From contig NZ_JAPEVI010000002.1 of assembly GCF_026240905.1 (NCBI RefSeq), forward strand, positions 248,001 to 312,000: a stretch of DNA of 64,000 bases, in the 5' to 3' direction. Below the pieces are notes generated by a model. The model had not been told where the DNA came from, did no database searches, and saw only the letters and a list, made by a program, of their open reading frames with translations. This document shows positions 43,781-52,535 of the stretch, in pieces (within the stretch, counting starts at the first letter, position 1; the number at the start of each line of letters is the position of its first letter). Source of the stretch: Roseibium salinum (GTDB lineage Bacteria; Pseudomonadota; Alphaproteobacteria; Rhizobiales; Stappiaceae). A program made the translations under genes and the position numbers.

Positions 43781-44806
43781 ATGAGCGCAGACTCAAGCAG
43801 GCAACGATACACGCTAAGCGGTTTGTCCTTTGCCGTGATCCGTCCGGTCATGGGGCTGATCGACATTCCCTTGCGCGCCCTGCAGCGGGTGGGCGGCCAG
43901 ACCGGCATGGCAGCGTTCTTCATTCTGCCGAACATGGCGGTGTTCACCATCTTCGTGCTGGTGCCCTTCGTCATCAACTTCGTCTACTCGATGACCGGCG
44001 GCATCGAGATCTTCCTCAATCAACGCGATTTCGTCGGCGCCTATCAGTACAAGGAGATCTTCTCCTGCGCCGACTATCTGGAGCCGGCCACGTGCAAGCA
44101 GGACGGCTTCTGGACCGCAGCGCAGAACACGGCAATGTTCGTTGTCCTTCAGGTGGCGCTACTCATCGCCGTGTCGCTGATCACCGCCGTGATCCTCAAC
44201 CGCGAAATCATCGGCCGCAGCTTCTGGCGGGCGGTGTTCTTCTTCCCGGTCCTGCTGTCACCGGTCGTCGTCGGTCTCATCTGGCGCTGGATCCTGCAGC
44301 GCGACGGGCTCCTGAACGCCATTCTCTTTGAACTCTTCGGTGCCGACCAGTTCAACTGGCTGGTCGACCGGACCGCGGCCTTCGCCGCAACGATCGGCGT
44401 GTCCATCTGGGCGCATATGGGGTTCTACACCCTCATCCTGCTGGCAGGCCTCCAGGCCATTCCGAAAGATCTCTACGAAGCCGCGGAAATGGACGGTACG
44501 CCCCGCTCCCGCGTGTTCTGGCGGATCACGATGCCGCTCCTGATGCCGAACCTTCTGGTGGTGCTGGTGCTGGCTCTCATTCGCGCCGTTCAGGTCTTCG
44601 ACGAGGTCTTCGTGCTGACCGGCGGCGGGCCGGGCACGAGCACCATGTATATCGTCCAGTATATCTACGAGATGGGCTTTGCATCCGAGCTGCGCAATCC
44701 GGGCCTGGCGGCGGCAGCCTCCATTCTCATGGGCGCCGTGCTGATCGTGCTCACCCTGCTGCAGATGGCGGCCGCGCGCCGCAACGAGAAGAAGGGAGCG
44801 AACTGA
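43781..44806 (+). CDS. ABC importer permease, MalF-like (uronate operon 2)
   Basis: 341 residues from ATG 43781 after a GGGAAGGGGG stretch; the frame opens at 43730 without support. Six core helices plus a preceding N-terminal amphipathic part (FFILPNMAVFTIFVLVPFVI, LLIAVSLITAVILNREIIG). EAA loop: EAAEMDGTPRSRVFWRITMP. A cysteine-bearing periplasmic loop (CADYLEPATC) is unusual. Shares TGATG with the next gene. Confidence 0.92.
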   Translation: MSADSSRQRYTLSGLSFAVIRPVMGLIDIPLRALQRVGGQTGMAAFFILPNMAVFTIFVLVPFVINFVYSMTGGIEIFLNQRDFVGAYQYKEIFSCADYLEPATCKQDGFWTAAQNTAMFVVLQVALLIAVSLITAVILNREIIGRSFWRAVFFFPVLLSPVVVGLIWRWILQRDGLLNAILFELFGADQFNWLVDRTAAFAATIGVSIWAHMGFYTLILLAGLQAIPKDLYEAAEMDGTPRSRVFWRITMPLLMPNLLVVLVLALIRAVQVFDEVFVLTGGGPGTSTMYIVQYIYEMGFASELRNPGLAAAASILMGAVLIVLTLLQMAAARRNEKKGAN

Positions 44807-45858
44807 TGCCCGGCGTCATCAGGTTTCTGACCCGCCGACGCGGCGGCGACCGCTGGCACTGGACCGACATCGTCACCTGGGTGTGGCTGATCGGTGGGCT
44901 GATCATTATGTTCGGGCCAGCGGTCTGGCTGGCGCTGTCCTCGTTCAAGTCGCCCGCGGCCCTGTCGAAGTTCCCGCCCTCGCTGCTGCCCTACGTGACC
45001 CAGGAAGTCCAGGTCGACGGCTTCGACAAGCCCCTGCCGCTCTACGAAGTGACCCTGCCCGACGGGTCGACCGCCGTCATGGCCGAAAAACGCCGGATCG
45101 GCATCATTGCACAGATGATCGACCCGGAAGACCCCGAGACCGTGGTGAAGGTCAATATCCAGGACCGAGAACCGGTCGAGATGGTGGAATTCGCCACGTC
45201 GAACTACTCAAAGCCCTTCATGCAGTTCGATTTCCTGCGCTACCTGTGGAACTCGGTCTTCGTGACGGTGATGGCCACGGTCATCACGCTCGCCATCAAC
45301 TCCATGGCCGCCTTCGCGCTGTCCAAATACCAGTTCAGGGGCCAGAGCCTCATCCTGATCATCATCGTCGGAACCCTGATGGTGCCGCTCGGCGTGATCA
45401 TGGTGCCGCTCTATTCGATCATTTCCACGCTCGGCCTCTTCAACAGCCTGTGGGGCGTCATCCTTCCAACCGTGGCGACACCGACCGGCGTCTTCCTGCT
45501 GCGCCAGTACATGCTGACCATTCCCGACGAGCTGATCGATGCCGCGCGCATGGACAAGGCGTCGGAATGGCAGATCTACTGGCGGATCGTCCTGCCGCTG
45601 GCCGCCCCTGCCCTGGCCGTCCTGGCGATCTTCTCGGTCGTCTGGCGCTGGAACGATTTCCTCTGGCCGCTGATCGTCCTCAGCCGCTCCTCGCTCTACA
45701 CCCTGCAGGTGGGCCTTAATGTCTATGCCGGCCAGCTCAATGTGCAGTGGCACTACATCCTGGCCATGACGGTCGTCACCATGATTCCCGTCATTCTCGT
45801 CTTCGTCTTTCTGCAGCGCTTCATCACGCGCGGAATCGCTACATCCGGATTGAAGTAA
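44806..45858 (+). CDS. ABC importer permease, MalG-like with long periplasmic insertion (uronate operon 2)
   Basis: 350 residues, about 65 longer than its counterpart in operon 1. Helix 1 is near 25-47. Residues 52-125 form a charged segment ([54 protein letters not shown]) predicted to be periplasmic, then five helices. EAA loop: [20 protein letters not shown]. The insertion may contact the binding protein or the substrate. Confidence 0.92.
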   Translation: MPGVIRFLTRRRGGDRWHWTDIVTWVWLIGGLIIMFGPAVWLALSSFKSPAALSKFPPSLLPYVTQEVQVDGFDKPLPLYEVTLPDGSTAVMAEKRRIGIIAQMIDPEDPETVVKVNIQDREPVEMVEFATSNYSKPFMQFDFLRYLWNSVFVTVMATVITLAINSMAAFALSKYQFRGQSLILIIIVGTLMVPLGVIMVPLYSIISTLGLFNSLWGVILPTVATPTGVFLLRQYMLTIPDELIDAARMDKASEWQIYWRIVLPLAAPALAVLAIFSVVWRWNDFLWPLIVLSRSSLYTLQVGLNVYAGQLNVQWHYILAMTVVTMIPVILVFVFLQRFITRGIATSGLK

Positions 45859-45868
45859 GGAGTTCGGC

Positions 45869-46957
45869 ATGGGCCGGATAACACTTGATAAAGTCACCAA
45901 ATCCTTCGGTTCGGTCCACGTGCTGCATGGCATCGACCTGGACATTCAGGACGGAGAGTTCGTCGTTTTCGTCGGCCCCTCCGGCTGCGGCAAGTCCACC
46001 CTGCTGCGCCAGATCGCCGGTCTCGACAAACCGAACAGCGGCGAAATCGCGATCGACGGCAAACGGGTCAACGACGTGCCGGCCGCGGACCGGGGCCTTG
46101 CCATGGTCTTCCAGTCCTATGCGCTCTATCCGCATATGAGCGTGAAGCAGAACCTGGCCTTCGGGCTGGAAAACGCGCGCATGCCCAAGGCCGAGATCGA
46201 GAACCGGATCGCCGAAGCGGCGCGCATGCTGGAGATCGGCGACTATCTGCACCGCCGGCCCGGCCAGCTCTCCGGCGGCCAGCGCCAGCGGGTGGCGATC
46301 GGCCGGGCGATCGTGCGCAACCCGACCGCCTTCCTCCTCGACGAGCCGCTCTCCAATCTCGATGCCGAATTGCGCATCTCCATGCGCGCCGAGCTTTCCG
46401 CGCTGCATCAGCGGCTGAAGACCACGATGATCTACGTGACCCACGACCAGGTGGAGGCGATGACCCTCGCCAACCGCATCGTGGTGCTGCGCGGCGGCAG
46501 GATCGAGCAGGTCGGCACACCGCTGGAGCTTTACAACAGGCCCGCCAACCGGTTTGTCGCCGGCTTCATCGGTGCGCCGAGCATGAATTTCCTTCCCGGC
46601 AGGATCACCGCGGTTTCCGGTGAGGGAACCACGGTGACGGTGCTTGGCGAGGAGACCCTGACGGTCCCCCGCACGGCGGAAGACGCCGAAGGCGGCCAGG
46701 AGATCACCATCGGCGTCCGGCCGCAGCACATCCGCCTTGCGGGCGAAGGCGAAGAAAGCATCACCGTGACCATCGATCTCATCGAGGCCCTGGGGTCGGA
46801 AACCGTCATCCGGGCCCGGACCCGGACCGGAGAGCTGCTGCTGGCCGTCCTGCAGGGCCAGCATGCGCTCGCCTATGGCGACGAGGTCCACCTCACCTTC
46901 GAAGCGAAGGATCTGCATCTCTTCGGCGATGACGGCCTGCGGATTGCGGGAACCTGA
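45869..46957 (+). CDS. ABC importer ATPase, MsmX/UgpC-like (uronate operon 2)
   Basis: 362 residues. Walker [14 protein letters not shown], signature [16 protein letters not shown], Walker [16 protein letters not shown] and H-loop [17 protein letters not shown] are intact. The C-terminal domain has [14 protein letters not shown]. Last gene of the operon; no terminator was recognised. Confidence 0.94.
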   Translation: MGRITLDKVTKSFGSVHVLHGIDLDIQDGEFVVFVGPSGCGKSTLLRQIAGLDKPNSGEIAIDGKRVNDVPAADRGLAMVFQSYALYPHMSVKQNLAFGLENARMPKAEIENRIAEAARMLEIGDYLHRRPGQLSGGQRQRVAIGRAIVRNPTAFLLDEPLSNLDAELRISMRAELSALHQRLKTTMIYVTHDQVEAMTLANRIVVLRGGRIEQVGTPLELYNRPANRFVAGFIGAPSMNFLPGRITAVSGEGTTVTVLGEETLTVPRTAEDAEGGQEITIGVRPQHIRLAGEGEESITVTIDLIEALGSETVIRARTRTGELLLAVLQGQHALAYGDEVHLTFEAKDLHLFGDDGLRIAGT

Positions 46958-47024
46958 GGCCGGATCGCTCGCTCGGACAATCCAACTGAAGCCAAAGTCG
47001 GGCGGCGTGGCGCAAGCCAATCCA

Positions 47025-47948
47025 TCATCTGAGCTGGGACATTCCCGAAATGGCGGCAATTTGCTCGGCAAGGAAATCGATCAGCAGGCGGACCCTGCCG
47101 ATATCGGCGCGTCCCGGCACGATCAGCATGCTGAGCGGCACAGTCGGCAGCGAATAGTCCGGCAGGATCTGCTCCAGCCTGCCGGCCGTCAGCAGGTCGT
47201 CGACCAGCCACTGATGGGCAACGCCGATGCCGCGCCCGGCAAGCAGAGCTTCGCGCGCGGCGAGCCCGTGATCGACGCGAAATCGTCCGGCGATTTGCAC
47301 GTCGTGAGGCTCTCCCTCCGGTCCTTGCAAAACGAACCTGCTGCTTCCCGCGACATTCGACATCCGGACACTCTCGTGAGCGGCAAGATCCTGCGGGACG
47401 GTCGGCCGCGTCCGTTTGTCAAGGTAAGCCGGGGCGGCCACCAGCAGACGCCGCGATTGCCCCAGTGACTTCAGCTTCATGGAACTGTCCGTGAGCGGGC
47501 CAAGGCGAAGTGCGATATCCACCCCCTCCCCGACCAGGTCGATACGCTCGTCTGTGAGACTGAGGTCGGTGCCGATATCCGGATACCGATCCTGAAATGC
47601 GAAGATCAGCCGGGTGAGATGCATGACGCCGAATGCCGCTGTACAGGAGACCCGCACCGTTCCGGCCGGAGCGCCGCGCGTGCTGTTCGCCTCTTCACCG
47701 GCCTGGTCCACAAGGCGCAGTATCTGCACGCATTTGGCATAATAACTTCTGCCCTCATCGGTCAGCGTCACGCGCCGGGTGGTCCGGCTGAGGAGCGGGA
47801 CGCCGACCGCGTCCTCAAGCTCGCGCAGGTGCCGGGAGACAGTCGACTGGCCGACGCCGAATTCGCGCGCAACTGCCGACAGACTGCCCCGCTCCGCCAC
47901 GCGGACGAAGGACAGCATTCGCTCCAGCGAAACTCCGGTCTTATCCAT
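47025..47948 (-). CDS. LysR-family transcriptional regulator
   Basis: 307 residues from ATG 47948. HTH: MLSFVRVAERGSLSAVAREF, GVGQSTVSRHLRELEDAVGV, RRVTLTDEGRSYY. The substrate-binding domain follows (TVRVSCTAAFGVMHLTRLIF). It diverges from the quinone reductase gene across about 95 bp with inverted repeats, so it probably controls that enzyme, as in many redox-responsive LysR/NQO pairs. Confidence 0.93.
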   Translation of the reverse strand: MDKTGVSLERMLSFVRVAERGSLSAVAREFGVGQSTVSRHLRELEDAVGVPLLSRTTRRVTLTDEGRSYYAKCVQILRLVDQAGEEANSTRGAPAGTVRVSCTAAFGVMHLTRLIFAFQDRYPDIGTDLSLTDERIDLVGEGVDIALRLGPLTDSSMKLKSLGQSRRLLVAAPAYLDKRTRPTVPQDLAAHESVRMSNVAGSSRFVLQGPEGEPHDVQIAGRFRVDHGLAAREALLAGRGIGVAHQWLVDDLLTAGRLEQILPDYSLPTVPLSMLIVPGRADIGRVRLLIDFLAEQIAAISGMSQLR

Positions 47949-47949
47949 T

Positions 47950-47996
47950 TTTCGGCACAATCATATACATTCCTCATCTCTACCGGATTGCCGAAA
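47950..47996. promoter_or_regulatory. Separated inverted repeat between LysR and quinone reductase genes
   Basis: TTTCGGCA (47950-47957) and TGCCGAAA (47989-47996) are perfect inverted 8-mers 31 bp apart, bracketing the divergent promoter region. Possible recognition and activation half-sites for the LysR protein. Confidence 0.45.
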
Positions 47997-48042
47997 CCCT
48001 GGCTAGCTATAGGGCAGATGCTCATCAAAGGAGACTGACCCG

Positions 48043-48873
48043 ATGAAGGTTCTGCTTGTCTATGCTCATCCCGAACCCCGCTCCCTGAACGGCGCACTCC
48101 GTGACGAGGCCTTGAAAGAACTCGAAGCCCTGGGCCACGAGGTGCAGATGTCGGACCTCTATGCCATGGGCTGGAAATCCGAGGTCGATCGGGCCGACTT
48201 TCCACCCTTGGCGCCGGATGCGCAGCTGATGGTGGCCCAGGCATCAAGCGAAGCGTTTGCGGCAGGCGCCCTGACCGAGGACGTCAAAGCCGAGCAGGAG
48301 AAAATGCTCTGGGCCGACGTCCTCATCCTTCAGTTTCCACTCTGGTGGTTCTCGATGCCGGCAATCCTCAAGGGCTGGGTAGACCGCGTCTATGCCTACG
48401 GATTCGGCTATGGCGTCGGAGAACACAGCGATCAGCGGTGGGGTGACCGCTATGGTGAAGGCGTTCTTGCCGGCAAGCGCGCCATGCTGATCGTGACGGC
48501 CGGCGGCTGGGAGGAGCATTATTCCGACCGGGGGATCAACGGCCCGATCGACGACCTGCTGTTCCCGATTAATCACGGCATACTCTATTATCCCGGATAT
48601 GATGTGCTTCCTCCCTTCGTGGCCTACAAGGTCGACCGCCTGGACCAACGCGGCTTCGATGAGGTCGCTTCACGGCTGCGCAAGCGGCTGCAAACGCTGG
48701 CGACGACCTCGCCGATCCCGTATCGACGTCAGAATGGCGGCGACTATCTGATCCCCAGCATGCGCCTGCGGCCAGAACTGGCTCCGCCTGGAGCGACCGG
48801 CTTTGCGCTCCACCTCGACAGCCAGGAACCGATTGCGAAGGCGCGGCACAAATGCGTCGAACCTGCCGAGTAG
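48043..48873 (+). CDS. NAD(P)H:quinone oxidoreductase, flavodoxin-like fold
   Basis: 276 residues with AAAGGAGA upstream. Flavodoxin_2 features: LLVYAHPEPRSLNGAL for FMN/FAD phosphate, LILQFPLWWFSMPAILKGWV and DRVYAYGFGYG, GKRAMLIVTAGG. It is longer than KefF-type proteins and similar in length to mammalian NQO1-like bacterial enzymes. Two-electron quinone reduction, likely electrophile defence, under the divergent LysR. Confidence 0.92.
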   Translation: MKVLLVYAHPEPRSLNGALRDEALKELEALGHEVQMSDLYAMGWKSEVDRADFPPLAPDAQLMVAQASSEAFAAGALTEDVKAEQEKMLWADVLILQFPLWWFSMPAILKGWVDRVYAYGFGYGVGEHSDQRWGDRYGEGVLAGKRAMLIVTAGGWEEHYSDRGINGPIDDLLFPINHGILYYPGYDVLPPFVAYKVDRLDQRGFDEVASRLRKRLQTLATTSPIPYRRQNGGDYLIPSMRLRPELAPPGATGFALHLDSQEPIAKARHKCVEPAE

Positions 48874-48922
48874 AATCGGACGCTGCAGGAGGTGCTCACT
48901 GGAAATCCCAACGAGCACCCCA

Positions 48923-49459
48923 TCACGGCCTCCGTCTTGCGAGTTCCCGATAGAGCGCTTCCCGGGTAACGCCAAGAAGCTGGGCGAGATCCTGCCATTC
49001 TCCCTTCGGCGGCAGATCCCGCGCATCCGCCAGCCAGGCATCGAGCCGCTCGCTCACGGTGCGCAGCGTCCTGATCTCCGCCTGCATCCGCGCGCCTTGC
49101 AGGCTGTGGGCCAGGTGCGCGGCCCATCTCTCGGAGAGGTCCGCATTCGCGCCGAGACGGTCCCGGAAGACGGTAACCGGGATCGCCAGCAAACTCGCCG
49201 TTTCCTTTGCAAACCCGTCGCAGTGATAGCTCCTCTCGTAAACAGACGCCTCGGCGACGACCTGCCCCGATCGGCTTCTGTGCAGGATCATGCGCGCGCC
49301 CTCGCCGGAATGGCGCACCAGGTCGATCTGCCCGGCCACCACCAGGTAGGCGCTCCGGACAGGATCGCCTGAGCGGAACACGGCCCGGTCTTTTGCCAGC
49401 GCTAGGTCAACACCGCCTTCGAAGAGTTCGGAAAAATCAGCCGACATGATTGCAATCAT
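48923..49459 (-). CDS. Crp/Fnr-superfamily regulator, short form
   Basis: 178 residues if started at ATG 49459, 174 from ATG 49447; neither has a clear ribosome site. A cyclic-nucleotide-binding-like domain (DRAVFRSGDPVRSAYLVVAG, QIDLVRHSGEGARMILHRSR) is followed by a dimer helix and a compact HTH (WQDLAQLLGVTREALYRELA). It lacks FNR's N-terminal cysteine cluster. A perfect 14-bp palindrome overlaps both start candidates. It diverges from the Spy-like gene and likely controls it. Confidence 0.85.
   Translation of the reverse strand: MIAIMSADFSELFEGGVDLALAKDRAVFRSGDPVRSAYLVVAGQIDLVRHSGEGARMILHRSRSGQVVAEASVYERSYHCDGFAKETASLLAIPVTVFRDRLGANADLSERWAAHLAHSLQGARMQAEIRTLRTVSERLDAWLADARDLPPKGEWQDLAQLLGVTREALYRELARRRP
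49446..49459. promoter_or_regulatory. Perfect palindrome overlapping the Crp-like start
   Basis: ATGATTGCAATCAT is self-complementary and contains both possible start codons of the Crp-like gene, in the divergent gap with the Spy-like gene. Its symmetry suits a Crp/Fnr-family dimer, so autoregulation is possible. Confidence 0.45.
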
Positions 49460-49518
49460 ATGATCGGTCGCGGCGATATGCCATCACCTTCGCACCGAAA
49501 CCAACGGGAGCTCGCATC

Positions 49519-50076
49519 ATGAGACCGACACTGACAGCCGCCGCTTTGTCCTGCGCCCTCTCGCTTCTCCCCGCGGGTGGGGCCCTGGCGCAGGGCCATG
49601 GTCACGAGCACAGCCACAAGAATGCCGGTGCACCCTATTCCGGGCTTCAGACGCGCGATATCAAGAGCCTGTCGCCGGAGGATATTGAAGAACTGCGCCG
49701 CGGCGGCGGCTGGGGACTGGCGCTTCCGGCCGAACTGAACGGCCTTCCCGGGCCCGCACATCTCTTGACCCTCAAGGAAGAGATCGGCCTGACAGCGGAA
49801 CAAGTGGAAAAAGTCGAGGCCCTCTACGAGGACATGCGAGTTAAGGCCATTGCCGCGGGCGAGCGGCTGATCGCCGCCGAAGCCGCGCTCAGCGGCGCCT
49901 TCGAATCCGGCGATATCAAGCCGGAGCTTCTGCAGCGCCTGCTGGAGGCAGCCGGATCAGCCCGTACCGACCTGCGCTTCATCCATCTGTCCCGGCACCT
50001 TGCAACGCCGGGTCTGCTCACACAGGAGCAAATCCGGAAATACAACGTTCTGCGGGGCTATGCGGATGACAAGTGA
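49519..50076 (+). CDS. Spy/CpxP-like periplasmic protein
   Basis: 185 residues from ATG 49519 with GGGAG upstream; the frame opens 23 codons earlier. Signal peptide MRPTLTAAALSCALSLLPAG, then GALAQ. The mature start is His-rich (GHGHEHSHK). The helical part has LTLKEEIGLTAEQVEKVEAL and LTQEQIRKYNVLRGY, the paired LTxxQ motifs of Spy/CpxP and periplasmic heavy-metal sensors. May buffer metal or assist envelope folding. Its 3' end overlaps the convergent CPBP gene by 19 bp. Confidence 0.82.
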   Translation: MRPTLTAAALSCALSLLPAGGALAQGHGHEHSHKNAGAPYSGLQTRDIKSLSPEDIEELRRGGGWGLALPAELNGLPGPAHLLTLKEEIGLTAEQVEKVEALYEDMRVKAIAAGERLIAAEAALSGAFESGDIKPELLQRLLEAAGSARTDLRFIHLSRHLATPGLLTQEQIRKYNVLRGYADDK

Positions 50077-50849
50077 GCCGCGATGTTTCGCCGGACGAAA
50101 AAGACATCGGCGAGCACCAGAACGCTGAGTGCGGCAAGTGCCGTTGCGAGCAACGGACCCTGAAGCGTCTCATAGGCGGCCAGCTTTTCCTGCGCGATCA
50201 GGGCCTGCAGAACGCCGAAGACGCCAAGGAAATTGTGAAAGGCGATGGTCGCGTAGACATCGCGGGAGAGAAAGAAAAAAGCGCTCGTCAGCAATCCGAT
50301 GCCCGCAAGGAAACCGACCATCGCAACCGTGTTGAACGGTGGGCTGTGTGCGAAGTGATAGAGGCCGAACAGAACACTCGCGACAATGGCCGCGAGTGGT
50401 ATCGCCAGCCTGCCCCCAAGCCCTGTCGACTGGCAGAGCGTACCTGCTACAACAGCCCAGCACACAAGCACCTCGGCCATCGAGACGACCAGAACCTGGG
50501 CATAGGCGTTGAGAATGACGGTGGGATGCGCCGTCGGAGCCCCTTGCCCGACGTAGAGCGCGAGACCGAGTGCAATCCCGATGGGCAGCCAAACCAGCGT
50601 TCGAACCGGCGATCCGAATCCCATGCGATCTCTTCGTAGCCGGCTTCTGCGGACCAGAAGGCCCAGCAGCAACGCGGAGCCGAGTATCCCGACAAGGATA
50701 TTCGCAACACCCGTGTAAACGAGCCGGTCCAGCACGGCATCCGGCCGGAGCAGCGTGTCAACGCGCCCTTCGAATATCCAGGTGACCAGCGTCCAGACGG
50801 CCCACAATCCAAACACCGACAGCATCGCTTTGCCCCGGTCGACAACCAT
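50058..50849 (-). CDS. CPBP-family-like integral membrane protein
   Basis: 263 residues from ATG 50849, chosen because GGAGGA lies 7 bp upstream; an ATG at 50903 would place the start next to the FNR/FixK box. About eight helices. CPBP (Abi) motifs are partly present: FGLYHFAHSPPF (motif with His) and FHNFLGVFG (motif with His-Asn). The usual EExxxR is reduced to AEVLVCW, so protease activity is doubtful. Function unknown; low-oxygen control is suggested by the promoter. Confidence 0.72.
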   Translation of the reverse strand: MVVDRGKAMLSVFGLWAVWTLVTWIFEGRVDTLLRPDAVLDRLVYTGVANILVGILGSALLLGLLVRRSRLRRDRMGFGSPVRTLVWLPIGIALGLALYVGQGAPTAHPTVILNAYAQVLVVSMAEVLVCWAVVAGTLCQSTGLGGRLAIPLAAIVASVLFGLYHFAHSPPFNTVAMVGFLAGIGLLTSAFFFLSRDVYATIAFHNFLGVFGVLQALIAQEKLAAYETLQGPLLATALAALSVLVLADVFFVRRNIAAHLSSA

Positions 50850-50874
50850 TCGGCATTCCTCCGCAATCCGCATG

Positions 50875-50916
50875 ACAGATAGCAGCTCGTCATCGCCGTT
50901 CATTGACGCGGGTCAA
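50875..50916 (-). promoter_or_regulatory. FNR/FixK-type class II promoter for the CPBP gene
   Basis: TTGAC-N4-GTCAA at 50903-50916 is a perfectly symmetric FixK/FNR/NNR box. On the minus strand a TATCTG -10 hexamer follows 21 bases later, giving a spacing within about 1 bp of class II promoters. GGAGGA and the ATG at 50849 follow in order. Confidence 0.65.
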
Positions 50917-51004
50917 TATGGGAAGCGTGAGCCGGGCAGTGTGGAGGTTGCAGGCGTGATCCTCTGGACGGTCCAACCGCGGAACACCAATTGCCGGACT
51001 GGAG

Positions 51005-51724
51005 CTAAAACTCCGCAGCTTTCGCGACAAGGATGCGCAGGTCGCCGACCGTTTCAAAGCCGGCCCGGCGCGCGTGTTCCAGATCCATTCCGGATTCGTA
51101 ACCGGCAATCGGAAGGCTCTCGTCGATCGTCGCGACAATGGCCGCGGCGTCGGCAAAGACCCCTTCGGACGAAGAGCGTGAGAAAACGTTCGAAAGGCCG
51201 ATACAGTCCGCGGATTTGTTGCCAATGCATCCGGCTTCGAACCTGCCGTCATTCTTCAGGCCGAAGAAACAGATGTCCGGCATATTCAACATCGCTTCGT
51301 TGAACATCCGGCGCTCGGTGGGCGACCCGGTTTCGTTCCACGCCTCCTCCCAGATCTCCAGGTCATGCGGATTGTCAATCCGCTGCCAATCCCTCTGGCC
51401 GGGCGTATTCCCCGGTTCCCGCCAGATCCAGGACGCCTCGAACAGCACCTCAAAGCCCTTGTCGTGCAGCTCCAACTCGCAGAAACTGTCCTTCAGACCG
51501 AGCGCTCCGTTGAACCGTGCCGCCAATCCGCCGAGCAGCGACAGAACGTCGTCGGCGCGATCTGGAGACTGCACGGTCAGATTGGAATAGTAGGGCGGAG
51601 GCTCGTCCTTGCCGACAAAGGCGTAAGGCAGCCGCTCAAAGCCGACCCCGTGCGATTTGAACACGGCTTCGTAAAGATCGGCATTGTTGTTCGCCGCGAC
51701 CACGGCGCGCGCATCGACAGCCAT
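51005..51724 (-). CDS. GNAT-like hypothetical protein
   Basis: 239 residues from ATG 51724 with AAGGGA upstream. The central-to-C-terminal part has AGCIGNKSADCIGLSNVFS, PIAGYESGMDLEHARRAGFE and TVGDLRILVA, which follows the end of a GNAT acetyltransferase (GF-x-x-VGDLRI). The N-terminal 150 residues (YYSNLTVQSPDRADDV, ELELHDKGFEVLFEASWIW) resemble a degenerate first GNAT repeat. No substrate is suggested. Confidence 0.6.
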   Translation of the reverse strand: MAVDARAVVAANNNADLYEAVFKSHGVGFERLPYAFVGKDEPPPYYSNLTVQSPDRADDVLSLLGGLAARFNGALGLKDSFCELELHDKGFEVLFEASWIWREPGNTPGQRDWQRIDNPHDLEIWEEAWNETGSPTERRMFNEAMLNMPDICFFGLKNDGRFEAGCIGNKSADCIGLSNVFSRSSSEGVFADAAAIVATIDESLPIAGYESGMDLEHARRAGFETVGDLRILVAKAAEF

Positions 51725-51966
51725 GAAAATCCCTTCTACCGATCGACAGCCGGCAATTGTGCCCATCCGCTATTGGCCCTGAGCCGTCGCTATTCGGAAC
51801 CACTATAGGCATCGAGATCTTCCAGCGTCTCCAATCGGGTGACAATTTTACCATCAGCCTCGTGTTCAGCGCACAAAGAGGTGTGGCATCCATTCACGAT
51901 CGACGGTCCAGATCAGCCCTCTCTGTCTGCGATGGCGGCGCAAATTCGGGTGCGATGGCAGGCTCG

Positions 51967-52278
51967 CTATTCTTCAAGAAGCACTGTCCAGTTTTGCGTC
52001 CCGCCCAGTACGCGGATAATGGCGATATGATCGTCTTCAATTCGGTAAATAACTGTATGTTGAGCGCTGGGGTGTATGCGGACGGGTGGGGTAAACTCCA
52101 ACCGCTCGCGCGCGATTTCGGGCATTGCCAGAATGGTATCAAAGGCATCTTCCAATGCCTCTGTGTAACGGTCCGCCTGCTCCATGGACCAGCCATGAGC
52201 CGTATAGCGCCAGATATCTTCCAAATCGCTTTGTGCTGCCGGGGTAAGAAGGTAATACGTGAGTTTACGGCTTGCCAT
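51967..52278 (-). CDS. parE: ParE/RelE-superfamily toxin
   Basis: 103 residues, apparently intact: KLTYYLLTPAAQSDLEDIWR, YTAHGWSMEQADRYTEALED, IHPSAQHTVIYRIEDDHIAI, IRVLGGTQNW. Length and motifs fit ParE (gyrase-directed) toxins. The start overlaps the end of the antitoxin coding region in the antitoxin's original frame. The antitoxin gene upstream carries a frameshift, so the toxin could be unbalanced unless mutated elsewhere, neutralised in trans or not expressed. Confidence 0.9.
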   Translation of the reverse strand: MASRKLTYYLLTPAAQSDLEDIWRYTAHGWSMEQADRYTEALEDAFDTILAMPEIARERLEFTPPVRIHPSAQHTVIYRIEDDHIAIIRVLGGTQNWTVLLEE

Positions 52279-52511
52279 GACGCTCCCGCATGCGTGCCTT
52301 GAACTCCTTGAAATCGAACGGGCGAGGTTCGCCGCTTGAGAGCCCTTCGTCTATTGTCTGTTGAATGTCAGCGGTCGCTTCGATGCGCTCCTGATCACGG
52401 CGAGATCAGATGGCGCACATAGTCGCTTGTGTTGCTGAACTTTCCATCTTTCAATCGAGTTTCCACCCAGTCCTTCATCGGATCGGGAAGAGATACGTTC
52501 ATAGTCGCCAT
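52265..52511 (-). pseudogene. parD: ParD-type antitoxin with a +1 frameshift
   Basis: ATG 52511 (GGAGGAAAG upstream) encodes a ribbon-helix-helix start, MATMNVSLPDPMKDWVETRL, then KDGKFSNTSDYVRHLI, and stops at 52395 after 38 residues. Removing one base near 52403 restores RRDQERIEATADIQQTIDEG ... FDFKEFKARMRERHGKP, an ordinary ParD tail that ends at 52265, overlapping parE by 14 bp. The 247-bp span is one base over a multiple of three. The toxin-neutralising half is therefore lost from the main product. A sequencing error cannot be excluded. Confidence 0.85.
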
Positions 52512-52535
52512 GGTGCTTTCCTCCATCATTCTTTC

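Noticed and set aside
51790..51897. 35-codon minus-strand ORF (GTG 51897) before the GNAT-like gene, ending in TRLETLEDLDAYSGSE
   Set aside because: The end looks protein-like, but there is no ribosome site, a stop precedes it in frame and no family is recognised. It may be a gene remnant; not enough to call.
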